The notes under the pieces: generated by a model | Told to the model about the DNA's origin: nothing | Seen by the model: the letters and a program-made list of their open reading frames with translations, nothing else | Database searches by the model: none | In this document: piece by piece, positions 34,669-43,508 of the stretch | How positions within the stretch are numbered: position 1 is the stretch's first letter | Layout of the letters: the number at the start of each line of letters is the position of its first letter | Source of the DNA: Rhizorhabdus dicambivorans | Lineage (GTDB): Bacteria; Pseudomonadota; Alphaproteobacteria; Sphingomonadales; Sphingomonadaceae | Reading direction: 5' to 3' | DNA: 64,000 nt | NCBI RefSeq assembly: GCF_002355275.1 | Contig: NZ_CP023449.1 | Location: 2,086,001 to 2,150,000 of the forward strand | Translations under genes and position numbers: made by a program

Positions 34669-35820
34669 CTATAGATCGCGGGAGATTATGAGCTTCATGA
34701 TCTCGCTCGCACCGCCATAGACACGGGTGACGCGGGCGTCGGCGAACAGCCGGGCGATAGGATATTCGGTCATGTAGCCATATCCGCCGAAAAGCTGCTG
34801 GCAAGCATCGATGACCTTGAAGGCGGTCTCGGAGCACCAGAGCTTTCCCATCGCCGCAGTCGTTGGATCCAGCTGTTTGGCCAACAGTTTCACCATCATC
34901 GAGTCCACGAAGCTTCGTCCGACGGTCATCTGCGTCTTGGCGTCGGCCAGGACGAACTGGGTGTTCTGGAAGTCGATCAGGGGCTTGCCGAACACCTTGC
35001 GTTCCCGGACATATTCCGTGGTCAGCTTCACGGCGCGCTCCATGCTGGCGGTTGCCATGAGCGCGATGCTCAGGCGCTCCCAGGCGAGTTGCTGCATAAG
35101 CTGGACGAAGCCTTTTCCTTCCTCGCCGCCCAGCAGGTTGCCGACGGACACCCGCACGTCGTCAAAGAACAGCTCCGAGGTGTCCTGGCCGTGCATCCCA
35201 AGCTTCTCGAGATTGCGGCCGCGGCGGAAGCCCTCGGCTCCGTCGGTCTCCACGGCAAGCAGGGAAAGGCCCCCCGCACCCGCATCGCCGGTCCGCGTTA
35301 CAACGAGGATCAACGTCGCGCTCTGGCCGTTGCTGATGAACGTTTTCTGCCCATCGAGCCGATAATGATCCCCTTCGCGCTTCGCGGTAGTGCGGATTGC
35401 CTGCAGGTCGGAGCCGGTGCCGGGCTCCGTCATCGCGATGGCACCGATCAATTCAGCACGCGCCATCGCTGGAAGCCAACGCCGCTTCTGCTCCTCAGTG
35501 CCGTAAGCGTGGATATAGTGCGCGACAATGGTTGAATGGAGCCCGTGGCAAATGGCGAAGCTGCCGCCAAGGCCGGCACGAACCAGTTCCTGCTGGATGA
35601 TAGCTTCATGCCCCAGCGTGCCGCCGCCGCCGCCATAGGTCTGCGGGATGGCCGCGCAAAGAAGGCCAGCCTCCGCCGCTTTCTTCCAGGATCCGAGGTC
35701 TACACGGTGATCGTGTTCCCATGCCGGTGCGACCGGCAGGAGCTCACGTTCGATAAAGCGCCTGACTCCGTCCTGCAGCAGGGACAGTTCCTCATCGATC
35801 CAAGGCGAACTTTCCGACAT
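34669..35820 (-). CDS. Acyl-CoA dehydrogenase
   Basis: 383-residue FAD enzyme. ATG 35820 (MSESSPWIDEELSLLQDGVR) has GGAG six bases upstream; a frame to 35949 continues through the operator region and is not coding. Motifs: IGAIAMTEPGTGSDLQAI, YRLDGQKTFISNGQSATL, LFGGYGYMTEYPIARLFADA, and RVYGGASEIMKLIISRDL at the end. It closely resembles the enzyme at 18776 in layout, so the two are probably paralogues acting in parallel routes. A TetR-type palindrome lies 21 bases upstream of the start, between the probable promoter and the gene, a good position for repression. Confidence 0.93.
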   Translation of the reverse strand: MSESSPWIDEELSLLQDGVRRFIERELLPVAPAWEHDHRVDLGSWKKAAEAGLLCAAIPQTYGGGGGTLGHEAIIQQELVRAGLGGSFAICHGLHSTIVAHYIHAYGTEEQKRRWLPAMARAELIGAIAMTEPGTGSDLQAIRTTAKREGDHYRLDGQKTFISNGQSATLILVVTRTGDAGAGGLSLLAVETDGAEGFRRGRNLEKLGMHGQDTSELFFDDVRVSVGNLLGGEEGKGFVQLMQQLAWERLSIALMATASMERAVKLTTEYVRERKVFGKPLIDFQNTQFVLADAKTQMTVGRSFVDSMMVKLLAKQLDPTTAAMGKLWCSETAFKVIDACQQLFGGYGYMTEYPIARLFADARVTRVYGGASEIMKLIISRDL

Positions 35821-35840
35821 CACAGCTCCATATAATATAT

Positions 35841-35854
35841 CTACCATTCGGTAG
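35841..35854. promoter_or_regulatory. TetR-type operator 1
   Basis: CTACC-ATTC-GGTAG, a perfect inverted repeat with a four-base spacer, 21 bases upstream of the acyl-CoA dehydrogenase start and flanked by the AT-rich TATAATATAT that could be its promoter. One of six related sites; see the finding on the TetR territory. Confidence 0.75.
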
Positions 35855-35964
35855 AGGTGTGGTCGATAGTGAGTCAAGTGATGTCGGTTAGAGATAATAA
35901 GCGGAATTAGCTTGCTTAGGAATTTCGGCATCCGGAAGGCGCCATACAAACTATTGCAGAATAT

Positions 35965-35978
35965 CTACCAAGTGGTAG
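35965..35978. promoter_or_regulatory. TetR-type operator 2
   Basis: CTACC-AAGT-GGTAG, the same palindrome as at 35841 with a different spacer, 124 bases away in the same divergent promoter gap (35821-36136). It lies 159 bases before the crotonase start that heads the plus-strand operon. The rest of the gap holds no gene. Confidence 0.75.
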
Positions 35979-36136
35979 TAACAACCCATCAAAGGATTCG
36001 GGTCGCGAAAGACGACGTCGCGATGGGCGAGGAGGGGCAATGGGCGGTTTTCTGGTATTGCATCAGGCGTCGGTTTCCCTCCCTTCGCGGCGATGGGTCG
36101 GCGGGATGCTTCCGCAAGCGCTGGACATGGTCTGAA

Positions 36137-36955
36137 ATGTCGCAGTTCGATACCCTTGAGATTTCGCGCCGCGGACGGGTCGTTACCCTGGCATTCGACC
36201 GCCCCGCTGTCCTGAATGCGTTCGATGCCACCCTCCACACGGAATTCCCGCGTGCGCTGGCCATGCTGGCGGCTGAAGACGAAAGCGACGTCATCATCTT
36301 GACGGGTAACGGGCGGGCGTTCTGTGCCGGGGGTGATTTCGGCTGGCAGCAGTCGGCGGCCGACGATCCCGGTTCCTTTGCCGTGACGGTGCGTGAAGCC
36401 AAGCAGATCGTGTTCGGCATACTCGATTGCGAGAAGCCGATCATCGCGAGGATCAATGGGCCGGCCGTCGGCCTCGGCGCGACCATCGCGCTGCTGTCCG
36501 ACATCATATTTATCGCGGAGTCGGCGTATATATCCGACCCGCATGTGAATGTCGGTATGGTGGCCGGAGATGGCGGCGCCGTGATCTGGCCGCAATTGAT
36601 CGGGTTCGCGCGTGCCAAGGAATTTCTGTTCACCGGAGATCGGATCGGCAGCTTGGAAGCCGCCCGGATCGGGCTGGTCAACCATGTTGTTCCGGACGGT
36701 GGGCTCGCCGAAGCCGTCGATGCATTCGCCGATCGACTGGCAAGCGGAGCGCAAAGCGCCATCCGTTATACCAAGGCGACCATCAATGTGGCGCTCCGCC
36801 AGCTCGCCAGCACGATGATGGACGTGGGCCTTGGCTACGAAAGCCTGACCAATGTCTCACGCGATCATCAAGAGGCGCTTGCCGCCATCCGCGACAAGCG
36901 TCGACCGTTGTTCGGAGCGGCTTTTTTGCCGGAGGGTGCGAAGGAACGGCTTTGA
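36137..36955 (+). CDS. Enoyl-CoA hydratase/isomerase family protein
   Basis: 272-residue crotonase starting at ATG 36137 (MSQFDTLEISRRGRVVTLAF). The oxyanion segments GNGRAFCAGGDF and NGPAVGLGATIALLSD are present. At the catalytic loop it reads DPHVNVGMVAGDGGAVIWP, without the Glu pair of true hydratases, so isomerase, hydrolase or another crotonase activity is possible. The ribosome site is weak; a longer frame to 35912 crosses the operator and is unlikely. First gene of an eight-gene operon (36137-45007). Confidence 0.88.
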   Translation: MSQFDTLEISRRGRVVTLAFDRPAVLNAFDATLHTEFPRALAMLAAEDESDVIILTGNGRAFCAGGDFGWQQSAADDPGSFAVTVREAKQIVFGILDCEKPIIARINGPAVGLGATIALLSDIIFIAESAYISDPHVNVGMVAGDGGAVIWPQLIGFARAKEFLFTGDRIGSLEAARIGLVNHVVPDGGLAEAVDAFADRLASGAQSAIRYTKATINVALRQLASTMMDVGLGYESLTNVSRDHQEALAAIRDKRRPLFGAAFLPEGAKERL

Positions 36956-37081
36956 CGATTGGTAGGGCAGCGGCGCCGGCGGCGGGCTTTGAATATGTCT
37001 CGTCGCCGAAGCCGGACGGGAGCCGTGTGCCAGCCTTTTGCCGGATTGCCGCCGGCTTTTGCGATTTCGGGGAATGGATCG

Positions 37082-38608
37082 ATGCAATTCACGCAAGGCC
37101 TGCACCGCAGCAGCAAGTTATACCGGTCGCGGACCGCAACGGTGTTCGGCGATCGCAGCCGCAGCTGGGGCACGATCCAGGAACGTGTCGCACGACTTGC
37201 CGGCGGATTGGCCTCATATGGAGTCGAGCGGGGCGACCGGGTCGCTATATTCGACCTCAATAGCGATCTCTATTTCGAGGCCTATTTTGCCATTGCCTGG
37301 GCCGGATGCGTGGCCGTGCCCTTCAACACCCGCTGGGCGGAAGCCGAAGTCACCCACGCCTTGACGGATTGTATGCCGCGGATCGTATTTCTCGGATCGG
37401 CCTTCAAATCCTATAGCGAGCAGTTCGCCCGTGCGGGCGTGACCGTGATCGGGATCGATGAACCGATCGGCGGTTCCTCCATCGAGGCGGTGATATGGGC
37501 GAATGACGCTATCGAGGATCGCTGCGGCTGCGGCGATGACGTGGCGGTCATCTTCTACACTGGGGGAACGACCGGCAAATCGAAGGGTGTCATGCTCAGT
37601 CACAACAACCTCATCCTGAATTTCTTCATGATGCAGGCGATGCACCCCCATGCCACGGACGCCGTCTATCTGCATGCGGCCCCGATGTTTCATCTCGCAG
37701 ATGCCGCGAAGATCATCGGGATCACGATGCTGGGAGGGACCCATGTCGTGCTGCCCGGGTTCGCGCCCGCCGCGGTGATTGAGGCCATTGTTCAGCATCA
37801 GGTGAGCGACATGATGCTGGTCCCGACGATGATCGACATGCTCTGCCAGGCCCTGGCGGCTGATCCGCAGAATATGTCGTCGATACGAAGCCTGACCTAT
37901 GGAGGGTCGCCGATCGCTGAACCAGTGCTGAAGGCGGCGCTGCTGGCCTTCCCCAATGCACGGTTCTGCCAGGCCTATGGCCAGACCGAGCTGTCGCCCT
38001 GCGCGACCATATTGGAGCATCGCGACCATTTGGGAGGGCGTCTGCGCTCCGCGGGGCGCATGGTGCCAGGCGTTGATCTTCGCATCGTGGATAGCAAGAT
38101 GAGGACCCTGGCCATCGGCGAGATCGGGGAGGTCGCGGTCCGCGGTGCCAATGTGATGCAGGGTTATTGGGGGCAGCCCGAACTGACGGCGCAGACGATC
38201 GTGGGCGGCTGGCTCAGGACCGGGGACGCCGGTTATCTCGATGAGGATGGTTTCCTCTATCTCGTTGACCGCGTGAAGGACATGATAGTGTCCGGCGGCG
38301 AGAATGTCTATTCGTGCGAAGTGGAGCAGGCTCTGTTGTCGCACGGCGATGTGCTCCAGTGCGCGGTGTTCGGTATTCCCAGCGAGCAGTGGGGCGAAGC
38401 CGTGCATGCCGTCGTTATGGTGCGGCCGGACGCGACGGTCACCCCAGATGATCTCCTGGCCCATTGCGGGCCGCTGATCGCCAATTACAAGCGGCCCAAA
38501 TCATTCGAATTGCGCCACGAACCGCTACCGCTGTCGGCGGTCGGAAAGATCCTCAAGACGGAATTGCGCAAACCCTTCTGGCAGGGTGCGGAGCGCCGCA
38601 TCGGCTAG
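37082..38608 (+). CDS. Acyl-CoA synthetase (AMP-forming)
   Basis: 508-residue ANL-superfamily ligase that activates a carboxylic acid to its CoA thioester through an acyl-AMP. Motifs in order: the P-loop FYTGGTTGKSKGVMLSHNN, AYGQTELSP, the hinge YLVDRVKDMIVSGGENVYS with the catalytic Asp/Arg, and the terminal catalytic lysine in LSAVGKILKTELRK. ATG 37082 is chosen (GGGGA eight bases upstream, family-like MQFTQGLHRS). In the operon it would load the acid produced by the hydrolases onto CoA. Confidence 0.93.
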   Translation: MQFTQGLHRSSKLYRSRTATVFGDRSRSWGTIQERVARLAGGLASYGVERGDRVAIFDLNSDLYFEAYFAIAWAGCVAVPFNTRWAEAEVTHALTDCMPRIVFLGSAFKSYSEQFARAGVTVIGIDEPIGGSSIEAVIWANDAIEDRCGCGDDVAVIFYTGGTTGKSKGVMLSHNNLILNFFMMQAMHPHATDAVYLHAAPMFHLADAAKIIGITMLGGTHVVLPGFAPAAVIEAIVQHQVSDMMLVPTMIDMLCQALAADPQNMSSIRSLTYGGSPIAEPVLKAALLAFPNARFCQAYGQTELSPCATILEHRDHLGGRLRSAGRMVPGVDLRIVDSKMRTLAIGEIGEVAVRGANVMQGYWGQPELTAQTIVGGWLRTGDAGYLDEDGFLYLVDRVKDMIVSGGENVYSCEVEQALLSHGDVLQCAVFGIPSEQWGEAVHAVVMVRPDATVTPDDLLAHCGPLIANYKRPKSFELRHEPLPLSAVGKILKTELRKPFWQGAERRIG

Positions 38609-38687
38609 TTGTTGGAGCGCCCGGGCTTCGAGCGCGACGGCCGCTTGTGCCCTCGCCAGGTCCGAGCCGCGTAGGGAACAAGTATTG

Positions 38688-39563
38688 ATGAGCCTGTGCA
38701 TCCCGAACATCTACAGCTTTGTCTCTCAGCGCCTGATGATGAGCTACAATGATTACGGCAATGCCGATGCGCCGGCCCTGCTGCTCGTCCATGGCGGAAG
38801 GGATCATGGGCGAAGTTGGGATTGGGTAGCGAGCGATCTCGTAAAGGATTGGCATGTCGTCGCTCCCGATCTGCGAGGGCATGGCAACAGTAGCTGGTCC
38901 GCGGACGGCAATTACGATCTTACCGATTTCACATGCGACCTGGCGCAACTCGTCTACCAGCTTGGCCAGAAGCCTGTCCGGATCATTGCGCATTCCGTGG
39001 GCGGGCAGGTTGCCGTCCGCTATGCCAGTCTTTTCCCGGAGATGGTCGAACGCCTTATTATCATCGAAGGCACATTTCAGATGCCCCGTCTTTCGGGATC
39101 GGAAATGCCCTCCGAGTTCGTGCCGGAACTGCGGCTCTGGATAGAAAGGAAGCGAGAAGCTTCCGAATGGCGGCCCCGGCATTACGCGACCTTTGAAGAA
39201 GCCGTCGCCAGAATGAAGAAGGCCAACCCCAATCTGAGCGATGACCAGGCGGGGCATCTGACGTTGTTCGGTGTCAACCGCAACGAAGATGGAAGCTTTA
39301 GCTGGAAATTCGACAGCCATCTTTGGATATCCAGTCCGATCGATGGTTTCGTGATGCTGGGGCAGGACTTATGGAAGGAGATACGCTGCCCGATCCTCCT
39401 GTGCCACGGCCGGGATAGCTGGATAGCCTCTCCGACCGATGATGAGAGCATGGGGTTTTTCGTTCGGCCGCCTGCAATCGCGATGTTCGAAAATGCGGGC
39501 CACTGGCTGCATCATGATCGGCTGGAGCGATTCCTGTCCCATGCGCGATCCTTTCTCGCGTGA
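38688..39563 (+). CDS. Alpha/beta-fold hydrolase (esterase/lactonase type)
   Basis: 291-residue hydrolase. The oxyanion motif is LLVHGGRDHGRSW, the nucleophile Ser is in IIAHSVGGQ, the acid is Asp in HGRDSW and the His is in ENAGHWLHHD. Such proteins cleave esters or lactones, or C-C bonds of meta-cleavage products; the HSVGG elbow and short cap fit an esterase/lactonase. Cytoplasmic (no signal peptide). ATG 38688 has AGGGAA upstream. Its stop overlaps the GTG of the following kinase gene (GTGA), so the two are translationally coupled. In context it could open a lactone to a hydroxy acid. Confidence 0.88.
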   Translation: MSLCIPNIYSFVSQRLMMSYNDYGNADAPALLLVHGGRDHGRSWDWVASDLVKDWHVVAPDLRGHGNSSWSADGNYDLTDFTCDLAQLVYQLGQKPVRIIAHSVGGQVAVRYASLFPEMVERLIIIEGTFQMPRLSGSEMPSEFVPELRLWIERKREASEWRPRHYATFEEAVARMKKANPNLSDDQAGHLTLFGVNRNEDGSFSWKFDSHLWISSPIDGFVMLGQDLWKEIRCPILLCHGRDSWIASPTDDESMGFFVRPPAIAMFENAGHWLHHDRLERFLSHARSFLA

Positions 39564-40603
39564 CCGGGCCGTTCACAGCTGGCGGCGCCGGTGCGAGCAG
39601 CCTTCTCCGCGACCGTGTGGGGCGGATGTTGCGCGACAGGATGGGGGAGGGCGTCCGGCTGGAAGGCTTCGAGGTGATGACCGACGGCCACGCCGGGCTG
39701 ACCTTCGGCGTGGATGCCGTGGATGGCGGGCAAAGGCTCAGCCTCATTCTCAAGATGGCGCCGAGCGGCGTGCCGTTGCGCGGCAGCACGGACGTCTACC
39801 GGCAGGCGCGGCTGCTGACCGAGCTTCACGCGAGCGGGCTGCCCGTCCCACATGTGGTCATGGCATCGGCGGACGACACCGAAATAGGTGCCCCATTCAT
39901 CGCCATGGAGCGACTGCCGGGACGGAGTTTCGTGATCTGGGAGCCGCACGAGACCTTTTCCGACGACCCCGATTTCATGCTCGGCCTTTGGACCCAGGCG
40001 GCGATGATGATGGGGGCGCTGCACAGCTTCCCCTGGCGGCCGTCCCTTGTCGATTGGGAGCAGCCGACGACCCTACGGGCCGAACTCGATAGGTGGCAGG
40101 CGCTGCTGAGGCACACCGAAGATCCCGATTGGCGGCGATCCGCCGAGGATCTCTACGCCAGGCTGATGGCGACGATCCCCACAGAGGGCGATCCAAGCGT
40201 GATCCATGGTGATTTTCAGCCGGGTAATGTGCTGTACCATAATGGTCGCGCATCCGGCCTGATCGACTGGGATCTCGGCGGCATCGGTGCACCGGGCATC
40301 GATGTCGGCTGGCTCGTGATGATGGCCGACCGAGACGGATGGGAAGCTGGCTGGAAACCGCGCGGGGCGCCGCCGATCGACCGGCTGCTGGCGGCCTATC
40401 GAGCAGGCGGGGGCGGCGTGATCGATCATCTCGGATGGTATCGGGCGTTCGCCCACTTCCGCCTTGGCTCGATCGCAGGCCTCAATCTGAAGCTTCATCG
40501 CAGCGGGCGCCGCGTCGATGCCGTTTGGGAACGGTTCGTGCCTTCGATCCTGTGCCTGCTGCGGATCGCCGGTGACCTTATCGGGAAAGAGAAGACAGAA
40601 TGA
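39560..40603 (+). CDS. APH-type kinase, ACAD10/11 N-terminal-domain-like
   Basis: 347-residue protein with the aminoglycoside-phosphotransferase fold: Lys65 (LILKMAP) for ATP, catalytic HGDFQPGN at 216-223 and the metal-binding DWD at 236-238. Such proteins next to acyl-CoA dehydrogenases match the kinase domain of human ACAD10/ACAD11, which phosphorylates the hydroxyl of 4-hydroxyacyl-CoAs. The GTG start overlaps the preceding stop and its own stop overlaps the dehydrogenase ATG (ATGA), so three genes are coupled. Antibiotic resistance is unlikely given the setting. The acceptor substrate is inferred from context and homology. Confidence 0.87.
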   Translation: MTGPFTAGGAGASSLLRDRVGRMLRDRMGEGVRLEGFEVMTDGHAGLTFGVDAVDGGQRLSLILKMAPSGVPLRGSTDVYRQARLLTELHASGLPVPHVVMASADDTEIGAPFIAMERLPGRSFVIWEPHETFSDDPDFMLGLWTQAAMMMGALHSFPWRPSLVDWEQPTTLRAELDRWQALLRHTEDPDWRRSAEDLYARLMATIPTEGDPSVIHGDFQPGNVLYHNGRASGLIDWDLGGIGAPGIDVGWLVMMADRDGWEAGWKPRGAPPIDRLLAAYRAGGGGVIDHLGWYRAFAHFRLGSIAGLNLKLHRSGRRVDAVWERFVPSILCLLRIAGDLIGKEKTE

Positions 40604-41811
40604 TCGATTTCGACCTTTCGCCGGAGCTGGCGGATCTACGCGGCCGGGTGCTCCACTTTATCCGGGACAGCGTCGTCCCGTTGGAGGATGATCCTCGCAA
40701 CCACGGCCATGTGGTCGAGGAATCGTTGCGCGACGAGTTGATCGAACTCACCCGCGCGGCAGGATTTCTCTCCCCTCACGCGCCCCGGGAATATGGCGGG
40801 ATGGGGCTGGACCATCGCAGCAACGCCGTGGTCTTCGAAGCGGCATGCTGGTCGCCGCTGGGCCCGATAGCCCTGAACATCCAGGCGCCCGACGAGGGCA
40901 ACGTCAATCTGCTGAACAAGATCGCGTCGCCCGGGCAGAAGGCGAAGTGGCTGCCGCAGATAGCGGGCGGAAAGATCCGGACGGCTTTCTCGATGACCGA
41001 AACGGCGACGGGCGGGGCCGGATCGGACCCCTCGCTGCTGCAGACCAGCGCACATGCGGTCGATGGCGGCTATGTCATCAACGGCCGCAAATATATGATC
41101 ACGGGCGCCGTCGGAGCCACGCTGAACATCGTCATGGCGCGGACGTTCGATCGTTCAGGACAGCATCTGGGTGCGACCATGTTCCTGACCGAGATCGACA
41201 ACCCGGCGTTCCGGATCGACCGCATGTTGCCTACCCTTGATACCAATTCCCCCGGAGGCCATTCCGAGGTGACCTTCGACGGTATGTTCGTGCCGGAAGA
41301 AGACGTCCTCGGTGCGGTCGGGGAGGGCTTCCGACAGGCCCAGGTCCGGCTTGGCCCGGCGCGCCTGACCCATTGCATGCGCTGGCTGGGCCAGGCCGTG
41401 CGTTGCCATAGCATCGCTGTCACGCATGCGCGGCAGCGCCAGTCTTTCGGCAAGCTTCTGCTGGAGCATCAAGGGGTCGGTTTCATGCTGGCCGACAATG
41501 AGATCGAACTGCAGCAATGCCGGCTCGCCATCTGGCATGCCGCCTGGCTGCTCGACCGGGGTGATCGCGCCCGCAACGAAACCAGCATGACCAAGGTGCT
41601 ATGTTCCGAACTGCTCGGCCGGGTGGTCGATCGGTCTCTCCAGATACTGGGTGCGATCGGCATTACCCGGGATACCGTGGTGGAGCGCATCTATCGCGAT
41701 ATCCGGCCCTTTCGGATCTACGACGGGCCGTCCGAAATACATCGCCACGCTCTTGCGCAACGGATGTTGGCGAATGGGCCGTTCGATCCTTACCGGCCGC
41801 TGGGTCGATGA
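40600..41811 (+). CDS. Acyl-CoA dehydrogenase, ACAD11-like
   Basis: 403-residue flavoprotein that matches the dehydrogenase part of ACAD11 better than ordinary acyl-CoA dehydrogenases. The signature LGPARLTHCMR (251-261) parallels ACAD11's RLGPGRIHHCMR, HSEVTFDGMFVPEEDVLG precedes it, and the C-terminal IYDGPSEIH has Asp375 where MCAD has its catalytic Glu, as in ACAD10/11. In that family the enzyme acts on a 4-phosphoacyl-CoA and eliminates phosphate to give an enoyl-CoA. The gene overlaps the kinase gene by four bases and the SDR after it by four bases. Confidence 0.9.
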   Translation: MIDFDLSPELADLRGRVLHFIRDSVVPLEDDPRNHGHVVEESLRDELIELTRAAGFLSPHAPREYGGMGLDHRSNAVVFEAACWSPLGPIALNIQAPDEGNVNLLNKIASPGQKAKWLPQIAGGKIRTAFSMTETATGGAGSDPSLLQTSAHAVDGGYVINGRKYMITGAVGATLNIVMARTFDRSGQHLGATMFLTEIDNPAFRIDRMLPTLDTNSPGGHSEVTFDGMFVPEEDVLGAVGEGFRQAQVRLGPARLTHCMRWLGQAVRCHSIAVTHARQRQSFGKLLLEHQGVGFMLADNEIELQQCRLAIWHAAWLLDRGDRARNETSMTKVLCSELLGRVVDRSLQILGAIGITRDTVVERIYRDIRPFRIYDGPSEIHRHALAQRMLANGPFDPYRPLGR

Positions 41812-42590
41812 CAGATATCCTGGCGGACCCCTTTGATCTAACAGGTCGTATCGCTCTCGTTACGGGCGCGTCGTCCGGGCTTGGCGCGCGCTTCGCCAGG
41901 ATACTCGCCCGGCATGGCGCTAAGGTCGTGCTCGCGGCGCGGCGGCTCGATCGGCTTGATGCGGTAAGGAACGATATCGAACGCGATGGCGGCCAGGCGT
42001 CCTGCGTCGTCCTGGACGTTGCCGATGAACATTCGCTCACCGCAGCCTTCGATGCTGCGGAAGCGGTATTTGGTGTGGTCGATACGATCATCGCGAATGC
42101 CGGCGTCAGCATAAGCCAGCGATCGATTGCAATGACCACCGAGCAGTTCGATCAACAGATCGCTATCAATCTGCGTGGCCCGTTCCTCACCGCACGCGAA
42201 GGCGCGCGGCGCCTCGTCCAGGCGGGAAGCCGTGAGAAACGGCACGGCCGGATCCTATTCATCACCTCCATTCTCGCAACCGCTCCGGAAGTTGGCCTTG
42301 CCGCTTATGGCGCTTCGAAGGCGGGCGTCGCACAGATGTCGCGGGTCATGGCATTGGAACTGGTTCGCCAGGGCATTAATGTGAACGTGATAGCGCCCGG
42401 CTACATCGAGACGGAAATGAACCGCGATTGGTTTCTGACCGAGAGCGGCGCCGCGCAGGTGGCGGCCTTTCCCCGTCGGCGCCTCATGCGGGAGGCCGAT
42501 CTTGACGGCGCCCTGCTCTATTTCGCCTCCGACCTGTCCCGTGCCGTAACGGGTGCGATGCTTACCGTGGATGATGGTCAATCGATATGA
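41808..42590 (+). CDS. Short-chain dehydrogenase/reductase
   Basis: 260-residue SDR starting at ATG 41808, which overlaps the dehydrogenase stop (ATGA). Motifs: TGASSGLGARFARILARHG, ANAGVSIS, Ser in FITSILA and the catalytic YGASKAGVA. The proposed role from operon position is oxidation of a 3-hydroxyacyl-CoA to the 3-keto form, between the crotonase and the thiolase-like protein, but the family does not prove it. Confidence 0.9.
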   Translation: MTDILADPFDLTGRIALVTGASSGLGARFARILARHGAKVVLAARRLDRLDAVRNDIERDGGQASCVVLDVADEHSLTAAFDAAEAVFGVVDTIIANAGVSISQRSIAMTTEQFDQQIAINLRGPFLTAREGARRLVQAGSREKRHGRILFITSILATAPEVGLAAYGASKAGVAQMSRVMALELVRQGINVNVIAPGYIETEMNRDWFLTESGAAQVAAFPRRRLMREADLDGALLYFASDLSRAVTGAMLTVDDGQSI

Positions 42591-42670
42591 TCGAACGCGA
42601 TCTTCCCCCGTCCGGCAGCGGTTGTGCGAGAAACACAGGTTCGAAAAAGTGTTGGGAAGGAAGCCGTGCA

Positions 42671-43474
42671 ATGACCATGGGTGAGGGACCAGACGTTCTT
42701 GTCGACCGTATGGGGCATGTGATGATCGTGACGATCAATCGGCCCGAGGTGCGCAATTGTGTCAATCTGGCGGTCCACCTGGGCATTGGCGAGGCGCTGG
42801 AGGAGGCGGAGCGCGATCCCCATATCCGCGCATTGATCCTCACCGGCGCCGGCGACAAGGCCTTCTGCGCGGGCGCGGATCTGAAGGCGCTGGCACGCGG
42901 CGAACCGATTATCCCGCACGATCCGGCCAAGGCCGCATGGGGCTTCGCCGGCTATGTCAGACATCATATTTCCAAACCGACCATCGCCGCTGTGATTGGC
43001 AGCGCCTTTGGCGGCGGCACCGAACTCACATTGGCCAGCGATCTCGCCATCGCTGCGGACACCGCACAATTCGGCCTGCCGGAAGTGAAACGCGGCATTA
43101 TCGCGGCGGCGGGCGGAGCCTTCCGCATGGTTCAGCAGCTGCCCCGCAAGATCGGGATGGAATTGCTGCTGACCGGCAATGCCATCAGCGCCGACCGCGC
43201 CCTGGTGCTGGGGCTTGTGAACGCGGTGGTACCGGCCCGTGCCGTTATGGACGAAGCCTTGAGGTTGGCGGACTGCGTGGCGGCCAACGCCCCGCTGGCC
43301 GTTCAGGCGACGAAGCGGACCGCACAAGGCATTCATGATGGCCGGATTGATAGCGAGCAGGCCTCCTGGGAAGCCAGCCGCCGCGAGGCCGCGCTCGTCT
43401 GGCTCTCCGAGGATGCGAAGGAAGGGCCCGTCGCCTTTGCGGAGAAGCGGGCGCCGGTCTGGCAAGGGCGATAG
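42671..43474 (+). CDS. Enoyl-CoA hydratase
   Basis: 267-residue crotonase. Oxyanion parts are DKAFCAGADLKAL and GSAFGGGTELTLASDLAIAA. The first catalytic Glu is present (FGLPEVKRGI), the second is replaced by Ala (AAAGG), so activity may be hydratase-like with altered chemistry. ATG 42671 is chosen because GGAAGGAAG lies about nine bases upstream and the protein then starts in the family's usual place. An ATG at 42587 overlapping the SDR stop is possible but adds an unlike leader. Confidence 0.88.
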   Translation: MTMGEGPDVLVDRMGHVMIVTINRPEVRNCVNLAVHLGIGEALEEAERDPHIRALILTGAGDKAFCAGADLKALARGEPIIPHDPAKAAWGFAGYVRHHISKPTIAAVIGSAFGGGTELTLASDLAIAADTAQFGLPEVKRGIIAAAGGAFRMVQQLPRKIGMELLLTGNAISADRALVLGLVNAVVPARAVMDEALRLADCVAANAPLAVQATKRTAQGIHDGRIDSEQASWEASRREAALVWLSEDAKEGPVAFAEKRAPVWQGR

Positions 43475-43508
43475 CTCGTACCAACTTGTCTTGCGAGGAA
43501 CGGCGGCC

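Noticed and set aside
39560-40603. Aminoglycoside resistance gene
   Set aside because: The phosphotransferase fold is shared, but the gene is translationally coupled to a hydrolase and an ACAD11-like dehydrogenase, which favours a metabolic kinase.
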